Assembly: GCF_023702225.1 (NCBI RefSeq)
Contig: NZ_JAMQCO010000004.1
Coordinates: 1-56,252 of the forward strand
DNA from: Aureimonas altamirensis
Lineage (GTDB): Bacteria > Pseudomonadota > Alphaproteobacteria > Rhizobiales > Rhizobiaceae
Length of the DNA stretch: 56,252 bases
Reading direction: 5' to 3'
The notes under the pieces were generated by a model, which did not search any database, was not told the origin of the DNA, and saw only the letters and a program-made list of their open reading frames with translations. Positions 1 through 9,762 of this stretch are shown here, one piece after another. Both the position numbers and the translations under genes were made by a program. How positions within the stretch are numbered: position 1 is the first letter of the stretch; the number at the start of each line of letters is the position of its first letter.

Positions 1-62
1 CGGCGGGGCGGTTTCGTCCGCGCTTCCGCCCCCTCGCCCGGCACGAGCGGCAATGTCGGCCG

Positions 63-473
63 TCAGCCCTGCGGCGGCGGCACGCTGGAATCGTCTCGGC
101 AATCCTTGAGCCATACGTCGTAGACCGGATGTTCCACGGCGTTCAGGCCAGGCGAATCCGCGAACATCCATCCGGTGAAGATACGCCGGATCTCGCGTTC
201 CAACGTGATCTCGTCCACCTCGACGAAGCTGTCGGTTTTCGGGGCCTCGTCCGGCGACCGGCTGTAGCACACGCGCGGCGTGACCTGCAGCGTGCCGAAC
301 TGGACGGTTTCGTTCACATAGGCATCGAAGCTGGTGATCCGCCCGGTAATTTTGTCGAGCCCCGAGAAAACGGCAACGCGGTTTTCCAGCCGCGCGGCGT
401 CGGCAGGGATCGCCATCGCGGCAAGCGCGAGGGCGGCCAGCGCCGCCCGTTTACGGAAAGGCTGCAAGCTCAC
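63..473 (-). CDS. DUF2155 domain protein, predicted exported
   Basis: A 136-residue protein with an N-terminal signal peptide: a basic RKR segment, a hydrophobic Ala/Leu stretch, then a likely cleavage after IPADA. The body matches the alphaproteobacterial DUF2155 family as I recognise it, with the motif FSGLDKITGR and a C-terminal EHPVYDVWLKDC. Two cysteines (in VCYSRS and LKDCRD) could form a disulfide in the periplasm. I choose the GTG at 473 because it overlaps the stop codon of the upstream NDUFA12 gene by 4 nt (GTGA) and places the signal peptide at the N-terminus. A longer open frame upstream is only the other frame of that gene. Function is unknown. The translational coupling to a complex I assembly factor is an inference-level hint that it acts in the same context. 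Confidence 0.85.
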   Translation of the reverse strand: MSLQPFRKRAALAALALAAMAIPADAARLENRVAVFSGLDKITGRITSFDAYVNETVQFGTLQVTPRVCYSRSPDEAPKTDSFVEVDEITLEREIRRIFTGWMFADSPGLNAVEHPVYDVWLKDCRDDSSVPPPQG

Positions 474-856
474 GGCTGCCAGGCGTCGTAATCGCCCGTA
501 ACGCGCGGGCGCTCCGCCGTGTTGAGAAGCGAGCCCTTGGGGCGATAGGCCAACGCGGTGCCCGTCAGGTTTTGCTGATGCGGCTTCTGCCACGGGCGCG
601 GCTGGTAATCTTCCTGCGATGGCGGCGTATCGACACGGAAATGCATCCAGCCATGCCAGCCGGTTCCGATGGCCGTCGCCTCCACCGGGCCGTTGAAGAC
701 GACCCAGCGACGCGATCCGTCCGCGTTCTGGTAGAAGACGTTGCCGCGCTCATCCTCGCCCACGCGCTTGCCGAAGCGCCAGGTGTAGAAGCGGGTTCCG
801 ATGGTCTGGCCGTTCCACCAGGTGAAGATTTCCAGCAGCCAGTCTTTCAACTTCAT
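470..856 (-). CDS. NDUFA12-family NADH:ubiquinone oxidoreductase accessory protein
   Basis: A 128-residue protein of the NDUFA12 / B17.2 family, which in alphaproteobacteria and mitochondria is an accessory or assembly subunit of complex I. Recognisable family features are the start MKLKDWLLEIFTWW, the segment FGKRVGEDERGNVFYQ, the RRWVVFNG motif and the WHGWMHF block, followed by a proline-rich tail. There is no membrane segment, so it should sit on the cytoplasmic or matrix side of the complex. The ATG at 856 is the family-typical start. It lies 76 nt downstream of gatB and overlaps the DUF2155 gene. The structural nuo genes are far away in this window (32-47.6 kb), so the product is supplied from a separate transcription unit. 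Confidence 0.95.
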   Translation of the reverse strand: MKLKDWLLEIFTWWNGQTIGTRFYTWRFGKRVGEDERGNVFYQNADGSRRWVVFNGPVEATAIGTGWHGWMHFRVDTPPSQEDYQPRPWQKPHQQNLTGTALAYRPKGSLLNTAERPRVTGDYDAWQP

Positions 857-932
857 CGCGTCATTCCCGGTTTGCCGGGCATGCCCGGCCTTGCCTGACC
901 TGCATATGCGCCGACCCGGCGTAAAAGTCCAA

Positions 933-2429
933 TCAATCCAGCCCCAGGCGCGCCTTGACGAGGTCGTTCACGGCCTGGGGGTTGGCTTTGCCGCCCGTCG
1001 CCTTCATGACCTGCCCGACAAACCAGCCGGCCAGCGTCGGCTTGGCCTTGGCCTGCTCGACCTTCTCCGGATTGGCCGCGATAACCGCGTCCACGGCCTT
1101 TTCGATCGCGCCCGTATCCGTCACCTGCTTCAGGCCCCGGCTCTCGACGAGCTCGCGCGGGTCGCCGCCTTCCGTCCAGACGATCTCGAAGAGGTCCTTG
1201 GCGATCTTGCCGGAGATGACGCCTTCGCGGATCAGGTCCAGCACGGCGCCCATCTGTGCGGCCGTCACCGGTGTTTCGTCGATGGACAGCCCGTTCTTGT
1301 TGAGCGCTCCCAGAAGATCGTTGATCACCCAGTTTGCCGCCTGCTTGGCATCGCGCCCTTCGGCGACCTGCTCGAAAAAGTCCGCAACCGCCTTTTCCGA
1401 CACAAGGATGGACGCGTCATAGGCCGAAAGCCCACCGGCGATCAGCCGCGCGCGCTTGTCGTCCGGCAGCTCCGGCAGTCTTTCGCCGAGGGCCGCCACG
1501 AACGCGTCGTCGAACTCCAGCGGCAGAAGGTCCGGATCGGGGAAGTAGCGGTAGTCGTGCGCGTCTTCCTTGGTGCGCATGGACCGCGTCTCGCCCTTAG
1601 CGGGGTCGAAAAGGCGCGTTTCCTGCACCACCGTCCCGCCATCCTCGATCAGGGCGATCTGCCGACGCGCCTCGGCCTCAACCGCCTGTCCGACGAAGCG
1701 GATGGAATTGACGTTCTTGATCTCGCACCGGGTCCCGAAATCGCCGCCCGGCCGGCGCACCGATACGTTGACGTCGGCCCTCATCGAACCCTGGTCCATG
1801 TTGCCGTCGCAGGTGCCGAGATAGCGCAGAAGCGTGCGAAGCTTGGTCAGATAGGCGCGCGCCTCCTCCGCCGACCGGATATCCGGCTTGGAGACGATCT
1901 CCATCAGCGCCACGCCCGAACGGTTCAGGTCGACATAGGACATGGTGGGATGCTGGTCGTGCATGGACTTGCCGGCATCCTGCTCCAGGTGCAGGCGCTC
2001 GATGCCGACCTCGATCTCCTCGAACTCGCCTTTCGAGTCCGGCCCGACGGACACCTTGACGATGCCTTCGCCGACGATCGGCTGCTGAAACTGGGAAATC
2101 TGGTAGCCCTGCGGCAGATCCGGGTAGAAGTAGTTCTTCCGATCGAAGATCGAGCGGTTGTTGATCTTCGCCTTCAGGCCGATGCCGGTGCGCACCGCCT
2201 GCCGGACACACTCCTCGTTGATGACGGGCAGCATGCCCGGCATCGCCGCATCGACAAGGCTGACATTCTCGTTCGGCCCGGCGCCGAAGGTGGTGGAGGC
2301 GCCCGAAAACAGCTTCGCCTCGGACAGAACCTGGGCGTGGACCTCCATTCCGACGATGATCTCCCAATCGCCGGTGGCGCCGGAAATGAACTTCTTCGGA
2401 TCGGGTATGCGCGTATCGACGATGGCCAT
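933..2429 (-). CDS. gatB: Aspartyl/glutamyl-tRNA(Asn/Gln) amidotransferase subunit B
   Basis: A 498-residue GatB. It binds misacylated Glu-tRNA(Gln) or Asp-tRNA(Asn), phosphorylates the side chain using ATP and transfers ammonia delivered from GatA. The sequence shows the GatB catalytic cradle early on ([24 protein letters not shown]), the conserved EPD-type block near [19 protein letters not shown], and a C-terminal helical/YqeY-like tRNA-binding tail ending [13 protein letters not shown]. The length fits the family (about 480-500). It is the last gene of a gatC-gatA-gatB run on the minus strand, 66 nt after gatA. The presence of GatCAB suggests Gln-tRNA (and perhaps Asn-tRNA) is made by transamidation here. 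Confidence 0.98.
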   Translation of the reverse strand: MAIVDTRIPDPKKFISGATGDWEIIVGMEVHAQVLSEAKLFSGASTTFGAGPNENVSLVDAAMPGMLPVINEECVRQAVRTGIGLKAKINNRSIFDRKNYFYPDLPQGYQISQFQQPIVGEGIVKVSVGPDSKGEFEEIEVGIERLHLEQDAGKSMHDQHPTMSYVDLNRSGVALMEIVSKPDIRSAEEARAYLTKLRTLLRYLGTCDGNMDQGSMRADVNVSVRRPGGDFGTRCEIKNVNSIRFVGQAVEAEARRQIALIEDGGTVVQETRLFDPAKGETRSMRTKEDAHDYRYFPDPDLLPLEFDDAFVAALGERLPELPDDKRARLIAGGLSAYDASILVSEKAVADFFEQVAEGRDAKQAANWVINDLLGALNKNGLSIDETPVTAAQMGAVLDLIREGVISGKIAKDLFEIVWTEGGDPRELVESRGLKQVTDTGAIEKAVDAVIAANPEKVEQAKAKPTLAGWFVGQVMKATGGKANPQAVNDLVKARLGLD

Positions 2430-2495
2430 TCAACTATCTCGTGTCGTTCGACGCAGCCGCATGACGGCGCATCCTGTCTTGCCGGAAGGGTTCGC

Positions 2496-3977
2496 CTACC
2501 ACCATCTGGCGGGCGTGAAACGGCCGGCCGCCTGCTCGATCACCGAGGCCGTCGCAAACAGCGTCTCCTCGTCGAAGGGGCGACCGATCAACTGCAGCGC
2601 CAGCGGCGTACCCTGCCCCGAAAGCCCCGCCGGCACGGCGATGCCCGGCAGGCCCGCCATGTTGACCGTGACGGTGAACACGTCGTTCAGGTACATCCTG
2701 ACCGGGTCGGAGTTCATCTCTTCGTCGCCGATGGCGAAGGCCGCGCTGGGCGTCGCCGGCGTCAGAAGCGCATCGACGCCGTCTGCAAAGACCGTCTCGA
2801 AATCCCGCTTGATCAGCGTACGGATCTTTTGCGCCTTGAGATAGTAGGCGTCGTAGTAACCCGCAGACAGAACATAGGTGCCGATGAGGATGCGGCGCTT
2901 GACCTCCGCGCCGAAGCCGGCCGCCCGCGTATTCTCGTAGAGCGACGCTATATCCTTGCCGGGCACGCGCAGGCCGTAGCGCACGCCGTCATACCGGGCG
3001 AGGTTGGACGACGCTTCCGCCGGGGCCACGATGTAATAGGCCGGCAGGGCGTATTTCGTATGCGGCAGCGTCACGTCCACGATTTCCGCGCCGGCATCGC
3101 GCAGCCATGCGATGCCCTGCTGCCACAGGGCCTCGATCTCTTCCGGCATGCCGTCGACCCGGTATTCGCGCGGGATGCCGATGCGCATGCCCTTCACCGA
3201 ACGCCCGACGGAAGCCTCGTAATCCGGCACGGGGCGGTCCGCCGAAGTGGTGTCCTTGTCGTCCACGGAGGCCATCGACTTCAGAAGAATGGCGGCATCG
3301 CGCACATCGCGCGCTATGGGCCCGGCCTGGTCCAGCGACGAGGCGAAGGCCACCGTGCCCCAGCGCGAGCAGCGCCCATAGGTGGGCTTTATACCGACCG
3401 TACCCGTGAAGGCCGCCGGCTGGCGGATGGAGCCGCCGGTGTCCGTGGCCGTCGCCCCGGCGCACAAATGGGCGGCGACGGCAGCGGCCGAACCGCCGGA
3501 CGACCCGCCGGGTACGAGATTGCGGTTGGAGCCCTCGGCGCGCCAGGGGTTGACCACAGGGCCGTAATGGCTGGTCTCGTTGGACGAGCCCATGGCGAAC
3601 TCGTCCATGTTGAGCTTGCCGAGCATCACCGCCCCATCGGCCCACAGATTGGCCGTGACGGTGGATTCGTAACGCGGGCGGAACCCGTCGAGGATATGGC
3701 TTGCCGCCTGGGTATGCACGCCTTCGGTGGCGAACAGGTCCTTGACGCCGAGGGGTATGCCCTCGAGCGCGCCGGCCTTGCCGGCCGCCAACCGCTCGTC
3801 CGAGGCCTTCGCCATGCCGCGCGCCTTGTCCGCGGTCACGCTGACATAGGCATTGAAGGTCGGGTTGGCCGCTTCGATGGCGGCAAGATAGGCGTCGGTC
3901 AGCTCGACGGCGGAAAGGCTGCGCGCCTTGAGCGCGTCACGCGCCTGCGCGATGGTGAGGCTTGTCGGTTCGGTCAT
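2496..3977 (-). CDS. gatA: Aspartyl/glutamyl-tRNA amidotransferase subunit A
   Basis: A 493-residue amidase-signature enzyme, the glutaminase of GatCAB, which releases ammonia from glutamine for use by GatB. The Ser-cisSer-Lys catalytic machinery is visible: the lysine in [12 protein letters not shown], the glycine/serine-rich [14 protein letters not shown] block, and the nucleophile region [13 protein letters not shown]. The C-terminus GRFTPARWW is typical of rhizobial GatA. The ATG at 3977 gives the usual N-terminus ([16 protein letters not shown]). The gene lies 49 nt downstream of gatC and 66 nt upstream of gatB, so the three are probably one transcript. Confidence 0.98.
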   Translation of the reverse strand: MTEPTSLTIAQARDALKARSLSAVELTDAYLAAIEAANPTFNAYVSVTADKARGMAKASDERLAAGKAGALEGIPLGVKDLFATEGVHTQAASHILDGFRPRYESTVTANLWADGAVMLGKLNMDEFAMGSSNETSHYGPVVNPWRAEGSNRNLVPGGSSGGSAAAVAAHLCAGATATDTGGSIRQPAAFTGTVGIKPTYGRCSRWGTVAFASSLDQAGPIARDVRDAAILLKSMASVDDKDTTSADRPVPDYEASVGRSVKGMRIGIPREYRVDGMPEEIEALWQQGIAWLRDAGAEIVDVTLPHTKYALPAYYIVAPAEASSNLARYDGVRYGLRVPGKDIASLYENTRAAGFGAEVKRRILIGTYVLSAGYYDAYYLKAQKIRTLIKRDFETVFADGVDALLTPATPSAAFAIGDEEMNSDPVRMYLNDVFTVTVNMAGLPGIAVPAGLSGQGTPLALQLIGRPFDEETLFATASVIEQAAGRFTPARWW

Positions 3978-4026
3978 CGTGATATCGCAGTTCTGGAAAG
4001 CATGGACGCGCGGATTCCTGGCCTAC

Positions 4027-4314
4027 TCACTCGACCACTTTCGGCACGACGAAATAATTGTCCTCGGACACGGGGGCATTGGCGAGGATGTCCGCCACCT
4101 TGTCGCCGTCCGTCACCGTATCCTGCCGCTTCTTCATGGCCATGGGCGTGACCGAGGTCATCGGCTCCACGCCCGTCACATCCACCTCGCCCAGTTGCTC
4201 GACGAAGCCCAGGATGGCGTTCAACTCGCCCTGCATCGAATCGAGCTGGTCTTCGGAAACGGCGATGCGCGCCAGACGGGCGACGCGACGGACGGTTTCT
4301 TTATCGACGGACAC
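4027..4314 (-). CDS. gatC: Aspartyl/glutamyl-tRNA amidotransferase subunit C
   Basis: A 95-residue GatC, the small subunit that wraps the GatA-GatB interface and stabilises the heterotrimer. Family features are the N-terminal helix ([15 protein letters not shown]), the central [15 protein letters not shown], the [10 protein letters not shown] stretch and the C-terminal [13 protein letters not shown]. The start is a GTG at 4314 (GTG TCC GTC GAT); no in-frame ATG upstream gives a better fit. It is the first gene of gatCAB. The 105 nt upstream separates it from the UPF0173 gene on the same strand, and contains no ORF that I recognise. Confidence 0.97.
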   Translation of the reverse strand: MSVDKETVRRVARLARIAVSEDQLDSMQGELNAILGFVEQLGEVDVTGVEPMTSVTPMAMKKRQDTVTDGDKVADILANAPVSEDNYFVVPKVVE

Positions 4315-4419
4315 GGGTACGGCCTTCCAAACAGGGATGACGAGGTTTGCCCCGTCGCTATATCGGGCCGGGCGTCCGGGGGCAACGGTGCCGCCCGAAC
4401 GCGCTGCGGCCCCGAGGCA

Positions 4420-5121
4420 TCAAACCTCGAAGGCGACGCCTATCTGCGGTTTCAGAACGCGCGATGCGTCCTCGTCCATGGCTTCCTCGAAACGCTCGGT
4501 TCCCTGGTCGAGCGGCGGGAAGGTGCCCCAATGGATCGGCACGATCTTCTGGAACGAAAAGTAGCGGCGGCAGGCAAGTGCAGCGACGGCCGCGCCCATG
4601 GTGAACCGATCGCCCATCGGCACGAGACCGATCTGCGGATGATGCAGCTCCTGGATCAGGGCCATGTCGCCGAAGATGTCGGTATCGCCCATGTGGTAGA
4701 TGCTGGGCCCGTCGGAGAAATGGAAGACGAGCCCGTTCGGCATTCCGAGATAGGTGACCGAACCGTCCTCCCCGATCGCGCCGGACGAATGGAACGCCTG
4801 CGTGAGGGTGACGGAAAAGTCGTCGAAGCGGAGCGTGCCGCCGGTATTGCCGGGCTCCACGTTTGCGACGCCCTTTCCGGCGAGCCAGCTCGCCAACTCG
4901 AAATTGCCGATCACCCGCGCATCCGTCTGCCGGGCTATATCCAGCGTATCGCCGACATGGTCGGAATGACCGTGCGTCAGCGCGATATGCGTAACCCCTT
5001 TCGCCGCCTCGGCGACATCGCCGCTGAAATGGCGATTCCCCGTCAGGAACGGATCGACGAGAATCGTGCTCAACCCGGTCTCGATCCGGAAGGCCGAATG
5101 GCCGTAATAGGTCAGTCTCAT
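4420..5121 (-). CDS. UPF0173 family metal-dependent hydrolase
   Basis: A 233-residue metallo-beta-lactamase-fold protein of the UPF0173 (YtkL-like) family. The metal-binding HxHxDH motif is intact in ALTHGHSDHVGD. Downstream ligands are visible as the histidine in TQAFHSSGA, the aspartate in YHMGDTDIFGD, and the final histidine in IVPIHWGTFPPL. There is no signal peptide, so it is cytosolic. The substrate is unknown and is not implied by the context. It reads divergently from ruvX, with 65 bp between the two starts, and the start codon is the ATG at 5121. Confidence 0.93.
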   Translation of the reverse strand: MRLTYYGHSAFRIETGLSTILVDPFLTGNRHFSGDVAEAAKGVTHIALTHGHSDHVGDTLDIARQTDARVIGNFELASWLAGKGVANVEPGNTGGTLRFDDFSVTLTQAFHSSGAIGEDGSVTYLGMPNGLVFHFSDGPSIYHMGDTDIFGDMALIQELHHPQIGLVPMGDRFTMGAAVAALACRRYFSFQKIVPIHWGTFPPLDQGTERFEEAMDEDASRVLKPQIGVAFEV

Positions 5122-5186
5122 GCTAGAAGCGCTCCGCTTGCGTGATACGCGATATGTGACACCCCACCCCGGAGGATCAAGAACCG

Positions 5187-5672
5187 ATGGCCATCGTGGA
5201 TATTGCGGATCTTTCCGCCCTCTTGCCAGGCGGCACCGTGGTGGCCGGGCTGGACCTCGGCACGAAGACCATCGGGCTTGCCGTCTCGGACCTTGGCCTG
5301 CGTTTCGCGACGCCGCGCCCGGTGCTGGCGCGCGCCAAGTTCACGCAGGACGCGCAGGCCCTGCGCAAGGCGCTGGACGCGGCCCGATGCGGCGCCATCG
5401 TGCTGGGGCTGCCGCTCAACATGGATGGCAGCGAGGGGCCCCGCGCGCAATCGACACGGGCCTTCGCACGCAATTACAGCCGGCTGGACGACAGGCCCAT
5501 CGCCTTCTGGGACGAGCGGCTTTCCACGGTGGCGGCCGAGCGCGGCATGATCGAGGCGGACCTGTCGCGCCGCAAGCGCGCCGCCAAGATCGATTCGGCG
5601 GCGGCCGCCTTCATCCTGCAGGGCGCGCTCGACAGGCTGGCCGGGCTGGCCTATGAGCAGGACTCGATATGA
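5187..5672 (+). CDS. ruvX: Putative pre-16S rRNA nuclease / Holliday junction resolvase RuvX (YqgF)
   Basis: A 161-residue YqgF/RuvX protein with an RNase H-like fold, implicated in 5' end maturation of 16S rRNA. The catalytic elements are recognisable: the first aspartate in [18 protein letters not shown], the [12 protein letters not shown] glycine loop, the WDERLST motif, and the C-terminal aspartate in [11 protein letters not shown]. The ATG at 5187 follows a good Shine-Dalgarno (GGAGGATC about 8 nt upstream). It begins a plus-strand run in which ruvX, pyrB, pyrC' and plsY overlap each other by 4 nt, so translation is probably coupled. Confidence 0.95.
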   Translation: MAIVDIADLSALLPGGTVVAGLDLGTKTIGLAVSDLGLRFATPRPVLARAKFTQDAQALRKALDAARCGAIVLGLPLNMDGSEGPRAQSTRAFARNYSRLDDRPIAFWDERLSTVAAERGMIEADLSRRKRAAKIDSAAAAFILQGALDRLAGLAYEQDSI

Positions 5673-6622
5673 GCCCAGCACAGACCACCCCCGCCCCGAC
5701 GCGCCGGCACCTGACCGGCATCGCGCACCTTTCGCTGCCGGAGATTCATCATCTGCTCGATCTCGCCGAAAGCGAGATCGCCGTCAGCCGCTCGCGCGAC
5801 AAGAAGAAGTCCGCCCTGAAGGGGCGTACGCAGATCAACCTCTTCTTCGAAGCTTCCACCCGTACCCAATCCTCGTTCGAGCTGGCCGGCAAGCGCCTCG
5901 GCGCCGACGTGATGAACATGTCGGTGGCCAATTCCTCGGTGAAGAAGGGCGAAACCCTCATCGATACGGCGATGACGCTGAATGCGATGCGCCCCGATAT
6001 CCTCGTGGTGCGCCATCACGCCGCCGGGGCGGTCGCGCTTCTGGCGCAGAAGGTCGATTGCTCCGTCGTCAACGCCGGCGATGGCGCGCACGAGCATCCG
6101 ACGCAGGCGCTGCTGGATGCGCTCACCATCCGCCGCCGGAAAGGCCGGGTAGCCGGACTGTCCGTCGCCATCTGCGGCGATGTGCTGCACAGCCGCGTCG
6201 CACGCTCCAACATCCTGCTGCTGAACGCATTGGGGGCCGAAGTCCGCGTGATAGGGCCTTCCACGCTGATGCCCTCGGGCATCGAGGACATGGGCGTCAG
6301 CGTTCATCGCAACATGGCCGAAGGCCTGCGCGACGTGGACGTGGTCATGATGCTGCGGCTCCAGCGCGAGCGCATGGAGGGGGCGTTCGTGCCCTCCGTA
6401 CGCGAATATTTCCGGCATTTCGGACTGGACGCCGAAAAGCTCGCACTGGCCCGGCCCGACGCGCTCGTCATGCATCCGGGCCCGATGAACCGCGGCGTCG
6501 AAATCGCCTCCGGCATCGCCGACGGGCCGCAAAGCGTGATCGAGGAACAGGTGGAAATGGGCGTCGCCGTGCGCATGGCCGTCATGGAATGGTTGGCCGG
6601 AACCGACGGAGACAACACATGA
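5669..6622 (+). CDS. pyrB: Aspartate carbamoyltransferase catalytic subunit
   Basis: A 317-residue aspartate transcarbamoylase, committing carbamoyl phosphate and aspartate to pyrimidine synthesis. The carbamoyl-phosphate loop [12 protein letters not shown], the [12 protein letters not shown] motif and the C-terminal [13 protein letters not shown] (leucine-replacing aspartate-site loop) are intact. Its ATG overlaps the ruvX stop (ATGA), and its own stop overlaps the pyrC-like start. No pyrI regulatory subunit gene is present nearby. The downstream partner is a dihydroorotase-like protein lacking catalytic histidines, which is the arrangement seen where ATCase forms a dodecamer with an inactive DHOase homologue. 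Confidence 0.98.
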   Translation: MSPAQTTPAPTRRHLTGIAHLSLPEIHHLLDLAESEIAVSRSRDKKKSALKGRTQINLFFEASTRTQSSFELAGKRLGADVMNMSVANSSVKKGETLIDTAMTLNAMRPDILVVRHHAAGAVALLAQKVDCSVVNAGDGAHEHPTQALLDALTIRRRKGRVAGLSVAICGDVLHSRVARSNILLLNALGAEVRVIGPSTLMPSGIEDMGVSVHRNMAEGLRDVDVVMMLRLQRERMEGAFVPSVREYFRHFGLDAEKLALARPDALVMHPGPMNRGVEIASGIADGPQSVIEEQVEMGVAVRMAVMEWLAGTDGDNT

Positions 6623-7926
6623 GGACGCGCCCGCTCGTTATTGAAAACGCAAGGATAATCGACCCATCGCGCAACCTGGACGAGGTCGGCGCGATCATCG
6701 TGAGGGACGGTGCGGTGGCCGCCTGCGGCCGTGATGCCCTGAATGCCGGACGGCCGGACGGTGCGGATGTCATCGATGCACGCGGCCTTCTCGCCATGCC
6801 GGGTCTCGTGGATGCGCGCGTCTTTATCGGCGAGCCGGGTTTCGAGCATCGCGAAACGATCCATTCCGTCGGAGAGGCCGCGGCTGCCGGCGGCGTCACC
6901 TCCATCCTGACCATGCCCGACACCAACCCGGTGATCGACGAAGTGGCGCTGGCCCAGTTCGTCATGCGGACCGCGCGCGAGACATGCGCCGTAAACGTGT
7001 TTCCGTCCGCAGCCCTGACGCGCGGGCTGCAGGGCCAGGAAATGACCGTGATCGGCATCCTTACGGAGGCCGGCGTCCATACATTTACCGAGGGGCGCCG
7101 CACCCTGTCGAACCCGGCGCTGATCCGCCGCATCATGACTTATGTGCGCGATTTCGATGCCCTGTTCTGCCACGAGACGCAGGACGCCGCACTGACCGGT
7201 TCGGGCGTGATGAACGAAGGGCTGCTGGCCTCGTGGCTCGGCCTGCCGGGCATTGCGCGCGAGGCCGAGACGATACCGCTGGAGCGGGATCTGCGCCTGG
7301 CCGCGCTGACAGGCGTTCGATACCACGCCGCGCAGCTATCCTGCGGCATGTCGGCGGATGCCATGCGCCTTGCGAAGGACAAGGGCGTGTCGGCGACGGC
7401 GGGCGTGTCCATCAACCACCTGACGCTCAACGAAAACGATATCGGCGAGTATCGCACCTTCTTCCGCCTGTCGCCTCCGCTGCGCCGCGAAGAAGACAGG
7501 CAGGCCATGGTGGATGCGCTGGCCGACGGGACGCTGGACATCATCGTCTCGTCGCACGACCCGCAGGATGCCGACGTCAAGCGCCGGCCTTTCGCAGAGG
7601 CCACGGCCGGGGCCATCGGCCTCGAAAGCCTGCTGCCCGCCGCCTTGCGGCTCTATCATTCGGGCGCGGTGCCCCTGATGCGCCTTCTGTCCGCCCTGAC
7701 CATCGGCCCCGCCCGGCTGCTCAAGCTGGACAGCGGCACGCTGGCGCCCGGAAAGCCGGCGGACATCGCGCTTGTCGACCTCGACCGGCCCTTCATCTTC
7801 GGCGCCGGCGACATCCGCTCCCTGCAGAAAAACACCGCATTCGAGAATGCCCGCTTCCAGGGCCGCGCCGTCTGCACCATCGTCGGCGGGAAAGTCGTCT
7901 ATCGGCTGGCGGAGGATGCAGCATGA
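6619..7926 (+). CDS. pyrC: Dihydroorotase-like protein, probably catalytically inactive (PyrC'/PyrX type)
   Basis: A 435-residue member of the amidohydrolase superfamily, class I dihydroorotase group, in tandem with pyrB. The beta-sandwich N-terminus, the [11 protein letters not shown] segment and the C-terminal [12 protein letters not shown] are typical. However, the D-x-H-x-H metal motif that should follow MPGLV reads D65-A-R67-V-F69, so both metal-binding histidines are replaced. The usual late D-H-A-P-H region reads SSHDPQD. This pattern matches the non-catalytic DHOase homologues that scaffold ATCase. A functional dihydroorotase would then have to be encoded elsewhere. Databases usually label this pyrC. 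Start ATG at 6619 overlaps the pyrB stop by 4 nt. Confidence 0.9.
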   Translation: MRTRPLVIENARIIDPSRNLDEVGAIIVRDGAVAACGRDALNAGRPDGADVIDARGLLAMPGLVDARVFIGEPGFEHRETIHSVGEAAAAGGVTSILTMPDTNPVIDEVALAQFVMRTARETCAVNVFPSAALTRGLQGQEMTVIGILTEAGVHTFTEGRRTLSNPALIRRIMTYVRDFDALFCHETQDAALTGSGVMNEGLLASWLGLPGIAREAETIPLERDLRLAALTGVRYHAAQLSCGMSADAMRLAKDKGVSATAGVSINHLTLNENDIGEYRTFFRLSPPLRREEDRQAMVDALADGTLDIIVSSHDPQDADVKRRPFAEATAGAIGLESLLPAALRLYHSGAVPLMRLLSALTIGPARLLKLDSGTLAPGKPADIALVDLDRPFIFGAGDIRSLQKNTAFENARFQGRAVCTIVGGKVVYRLAEDAA

Positions 7927-8534
7927 CCGGAATTCTCGGGGACCTGCCCGTACAGACCGCGCTTCTGGCAGCGGCGTTCGGCTATCTGTGCGGCAGCATA
8001 CCCTTCGGGCTCGTGCTGGCCCGTGCCTTCGGGTTCGGCGATATCCGCAAGATCGGATCCGGCAACATCGGCGCAACCAACGCATTGAGAACCGGCAACA
8101 AGCTGTTGGCCGCGTTGACTTTGACGGGCGATATCCTGAAAGGCACCGTGCCTGTCCTGGTCGGCTGGCGCTGGGGCGTCGAGGCTGCCGGGATCGCGGG
8201 CCTGTTCGCCTTCCTGGGACATCTCTTTCCGGTCTGGCTGGGGTTCAAGGGCGGCAAGGGCGTCGCCACCTATATCGGTGTTCTCCTGGGTCTCGCCCCG
8301 ATGGGGGTTGCCGTCTTCGCAGTCATCTGGCTCGCGATGGCGCTCCTGTTCCGATATTCATCGCTTGCCGCCCTGACGGCAACGCTCGTGGTTCCGATAG
8401 CGCTGTGGCTGTGGGGCGACAGCTTCATCGCCGGGCTGACGGCGCTTCTGACCGTCCTTGTCTACTTGAAGCATCATGGCAATATCCGCCGGCTTCTAGC
8501 TGGAACGGAAACGAAAATCGGCTCGAAGGGCTGA
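7923..8534 (+). CDS. plsY: Glycerol-3-phosphate acyltransferase PlsY
   Basis: A 203-residue integral membrane acyltransferase that transfers acyl groups from acyl-phosphate to the sn-1 position of glycerol 3-phosphate, the first step of phospholipid synthesis. The three PlsY motifs are clear: [11 protein letters not shown] followed by [14 protein letters not shown], then [18 protein letters not shown], and the C-terminal [16 protein letters not shown]. About five hydrophobic segments are visible. The ATG at 7923 overlaps the stop of the pyrC-like gene by 4 nt, and dprA starts 5 nt after its stop. Confidence 0.97.
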   Translation: MTGILGDLPVQTALLAAAFGYLCGSIPFGLVLARAFGFGDIRKIGSGNIGATNALRTGNKLLAALTLTGDILKGTVPVLVGWRWGVEAAGIAGLFAFLGHLFPVWLGFKGGKGVATYIGVLLGLAPMGVAVFAVIWLAMALLFRYSSLAALTATLVVPIALWLWGDSFIAGLTALLTVLVYLKHHGNIRRLLAGTETKIGSKG

Positions 8535-8539
8535 CAGGC

Positions 8540-9631
8540 ATGCCTGCCGACGCGATCCTGCCGGATGAAGAAAGGCTGGCGCGGTTGCGGCTGGCGCGTG
8601 GGCGCGGCATCGGCCCGGCCGGCTTCAAGGCGCTGATCGCCGCCCATGGCGATGCCACGAGTGCGATAGACGCGATGGCGGAAGGCGCCGGCAGGGCCGG
8701 CCGTCGTGTCCAGCCGGCCGATCGCGCGCAAGCCGAAACCGAAATCGAAAAGGCTGCGCGTTTCGGCGCGCGCATCGTCTTCCATGGCGAGGCCGACTAC
8801 CCGCCCGCCCTGGCGCGGTTGACGCCGCCGCCTCCCGTCCTGACTGTAATGGGCGATGCGACGCTTGCGAAGCGAAGGGCGCTTGCCATCGTCGGCGCGC
8901 GCAATGCGTCCATGGCCGGCAGCCGCCTTGCGCGCAGCCTGGCGGAAGCGGCCGGCCAGGCCGGGCTCGCCGTCGTTTCCGGCCTGGCGCGGGGCATAGA
9001 CGCAGCGGCCCATGAGGGCAGCCTCGCCACCGGTACGGCGGGGGTTTTCGCCGGAGGGCTGGACAGGCCGTATCCGCCCGAGAACAAGCCGCTCATGCGA
9101 CGCATCCTCGATCATGGCGGGTGGCTCATATCCGAAATGCCGTTCGGCTGGACGGCCCGCGCCGCGGATTTTCCGCGACGCAACCGGCTCGTGGCCGGGC
9201 TTGCCGACGGATTACTGGTGGTTGAGGCCGCCTTGCGATCCGGCTCCCTCATCAGCGCCCGCCTGGCGCAGGGGATGGGGCGTCCGGTGATGGCCGTTCC
9301 CGGCTCTCCGCTCGATGCCCGTGCGGAAGGACCGAACCTCCTGATCCGGCAGGGCGCCATCCTGATACGCGATGGAGCCGATCTTGCCGAGGCTCTCGGG
9401 CTGGACGCCGGATTGCAGCGCCGCGCTGACAGCCTGATCGGGCTCGAGGACGTCATGGCCGGAGAGGACGGCATCCTCGTCGACGCGCTGGGCACCGCGC
9501 CGGTGACCGTGGACGAGTTGATCGCGCATACGGGCAGCTCCGCGCCCCGCATCCAGCAGTTGCTGATGGAGCTGGATCTGGCGGGCCGGCTGCAGCGTCA
9601 TGCCGGTGGACGGGTGTCTCTTTACCGTTGA
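8540..9631 (+). CDS. dprA: DNA-processing protein DprA
   Basis: A 363-residue DprA/Smf, a single-strand DNA-binding protein that loads RecA during natural transformation and is widespread in non-competent bacteria too. A short N-terminal helical region precedes the Rossmann-like DprA domain with AIVGARNASMAGSRLA, VVSGLARGIDAAAHEG, the FAGGLDRPYPPEN segment, and DFPRRNRLVAGLADGLLVVEA. The C-terminal 70 residues resemble the winged-helix domain found in many DprA proteins. ATG at 8540 gives MPADAILPDEERLARL. It follows plsY closely. 131 bp separate its end from topA, probably holding the topA promoter. Confidence 0.96.
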   Translation: MPADAILPDEERLARLRLARGRGIGPAGFKALIAAHGDATSAIDAMAEGAGRAGRRVQPADRAQAETEIEKAARFGARIVFHGEADYPPALARLTPPPPVLTVMGDATLAKRRALAIVGARNASMAGSRLARSLAEAAGQAGLAVVSGLARGIDAAAHEGSLATGTAGVFAGGLDRPYPPENKPLMRRILDHGGWLISEMPFGWTARAADFPRRNRLVAGLADGLLVVEAALRSGSLISARLAQGMGRPVMAVPGSPLDARAEGPNLLIRQGAILIRDGADLAEALGLDAGLQRRADSLIGLEDVMAGEDGILVDALGTAPVTVDELIAHTGSSAPRIQQLLMELDLAGRLQRHAGGRVSLYR

Positions 9632-9762
9632 TCCGCCGTCCGGTGGATTCCACTGTCGGGCTTGACCGGCGCAACCGCGCTGTCCATGTGAGCGCAGCAT
9701 CATGATTCGGGCGCGGTGTCGGAATCGGCCGCCGCGCATCAAACATCCGGGACCAATTGCCT

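Noticed and set aside
1-62. Open minus-strand frame from TTG at 53 to the left edge
   Set aside because: Only about 17 codons are visible, with no recognised motif or clear ribosome binding site. In relatives a gene such as aat may begin here, but the sequence shown cannot support it.
801-4151. Plus-strand open frame of over 1100 codons opposite gatB, gatA and gatC
   Set aside because: Low-complexity Arg/His/Gly-rich translation typical of the antisense frame of GC-rich coding DNA. The opposite strand carries three well-recognised genes.
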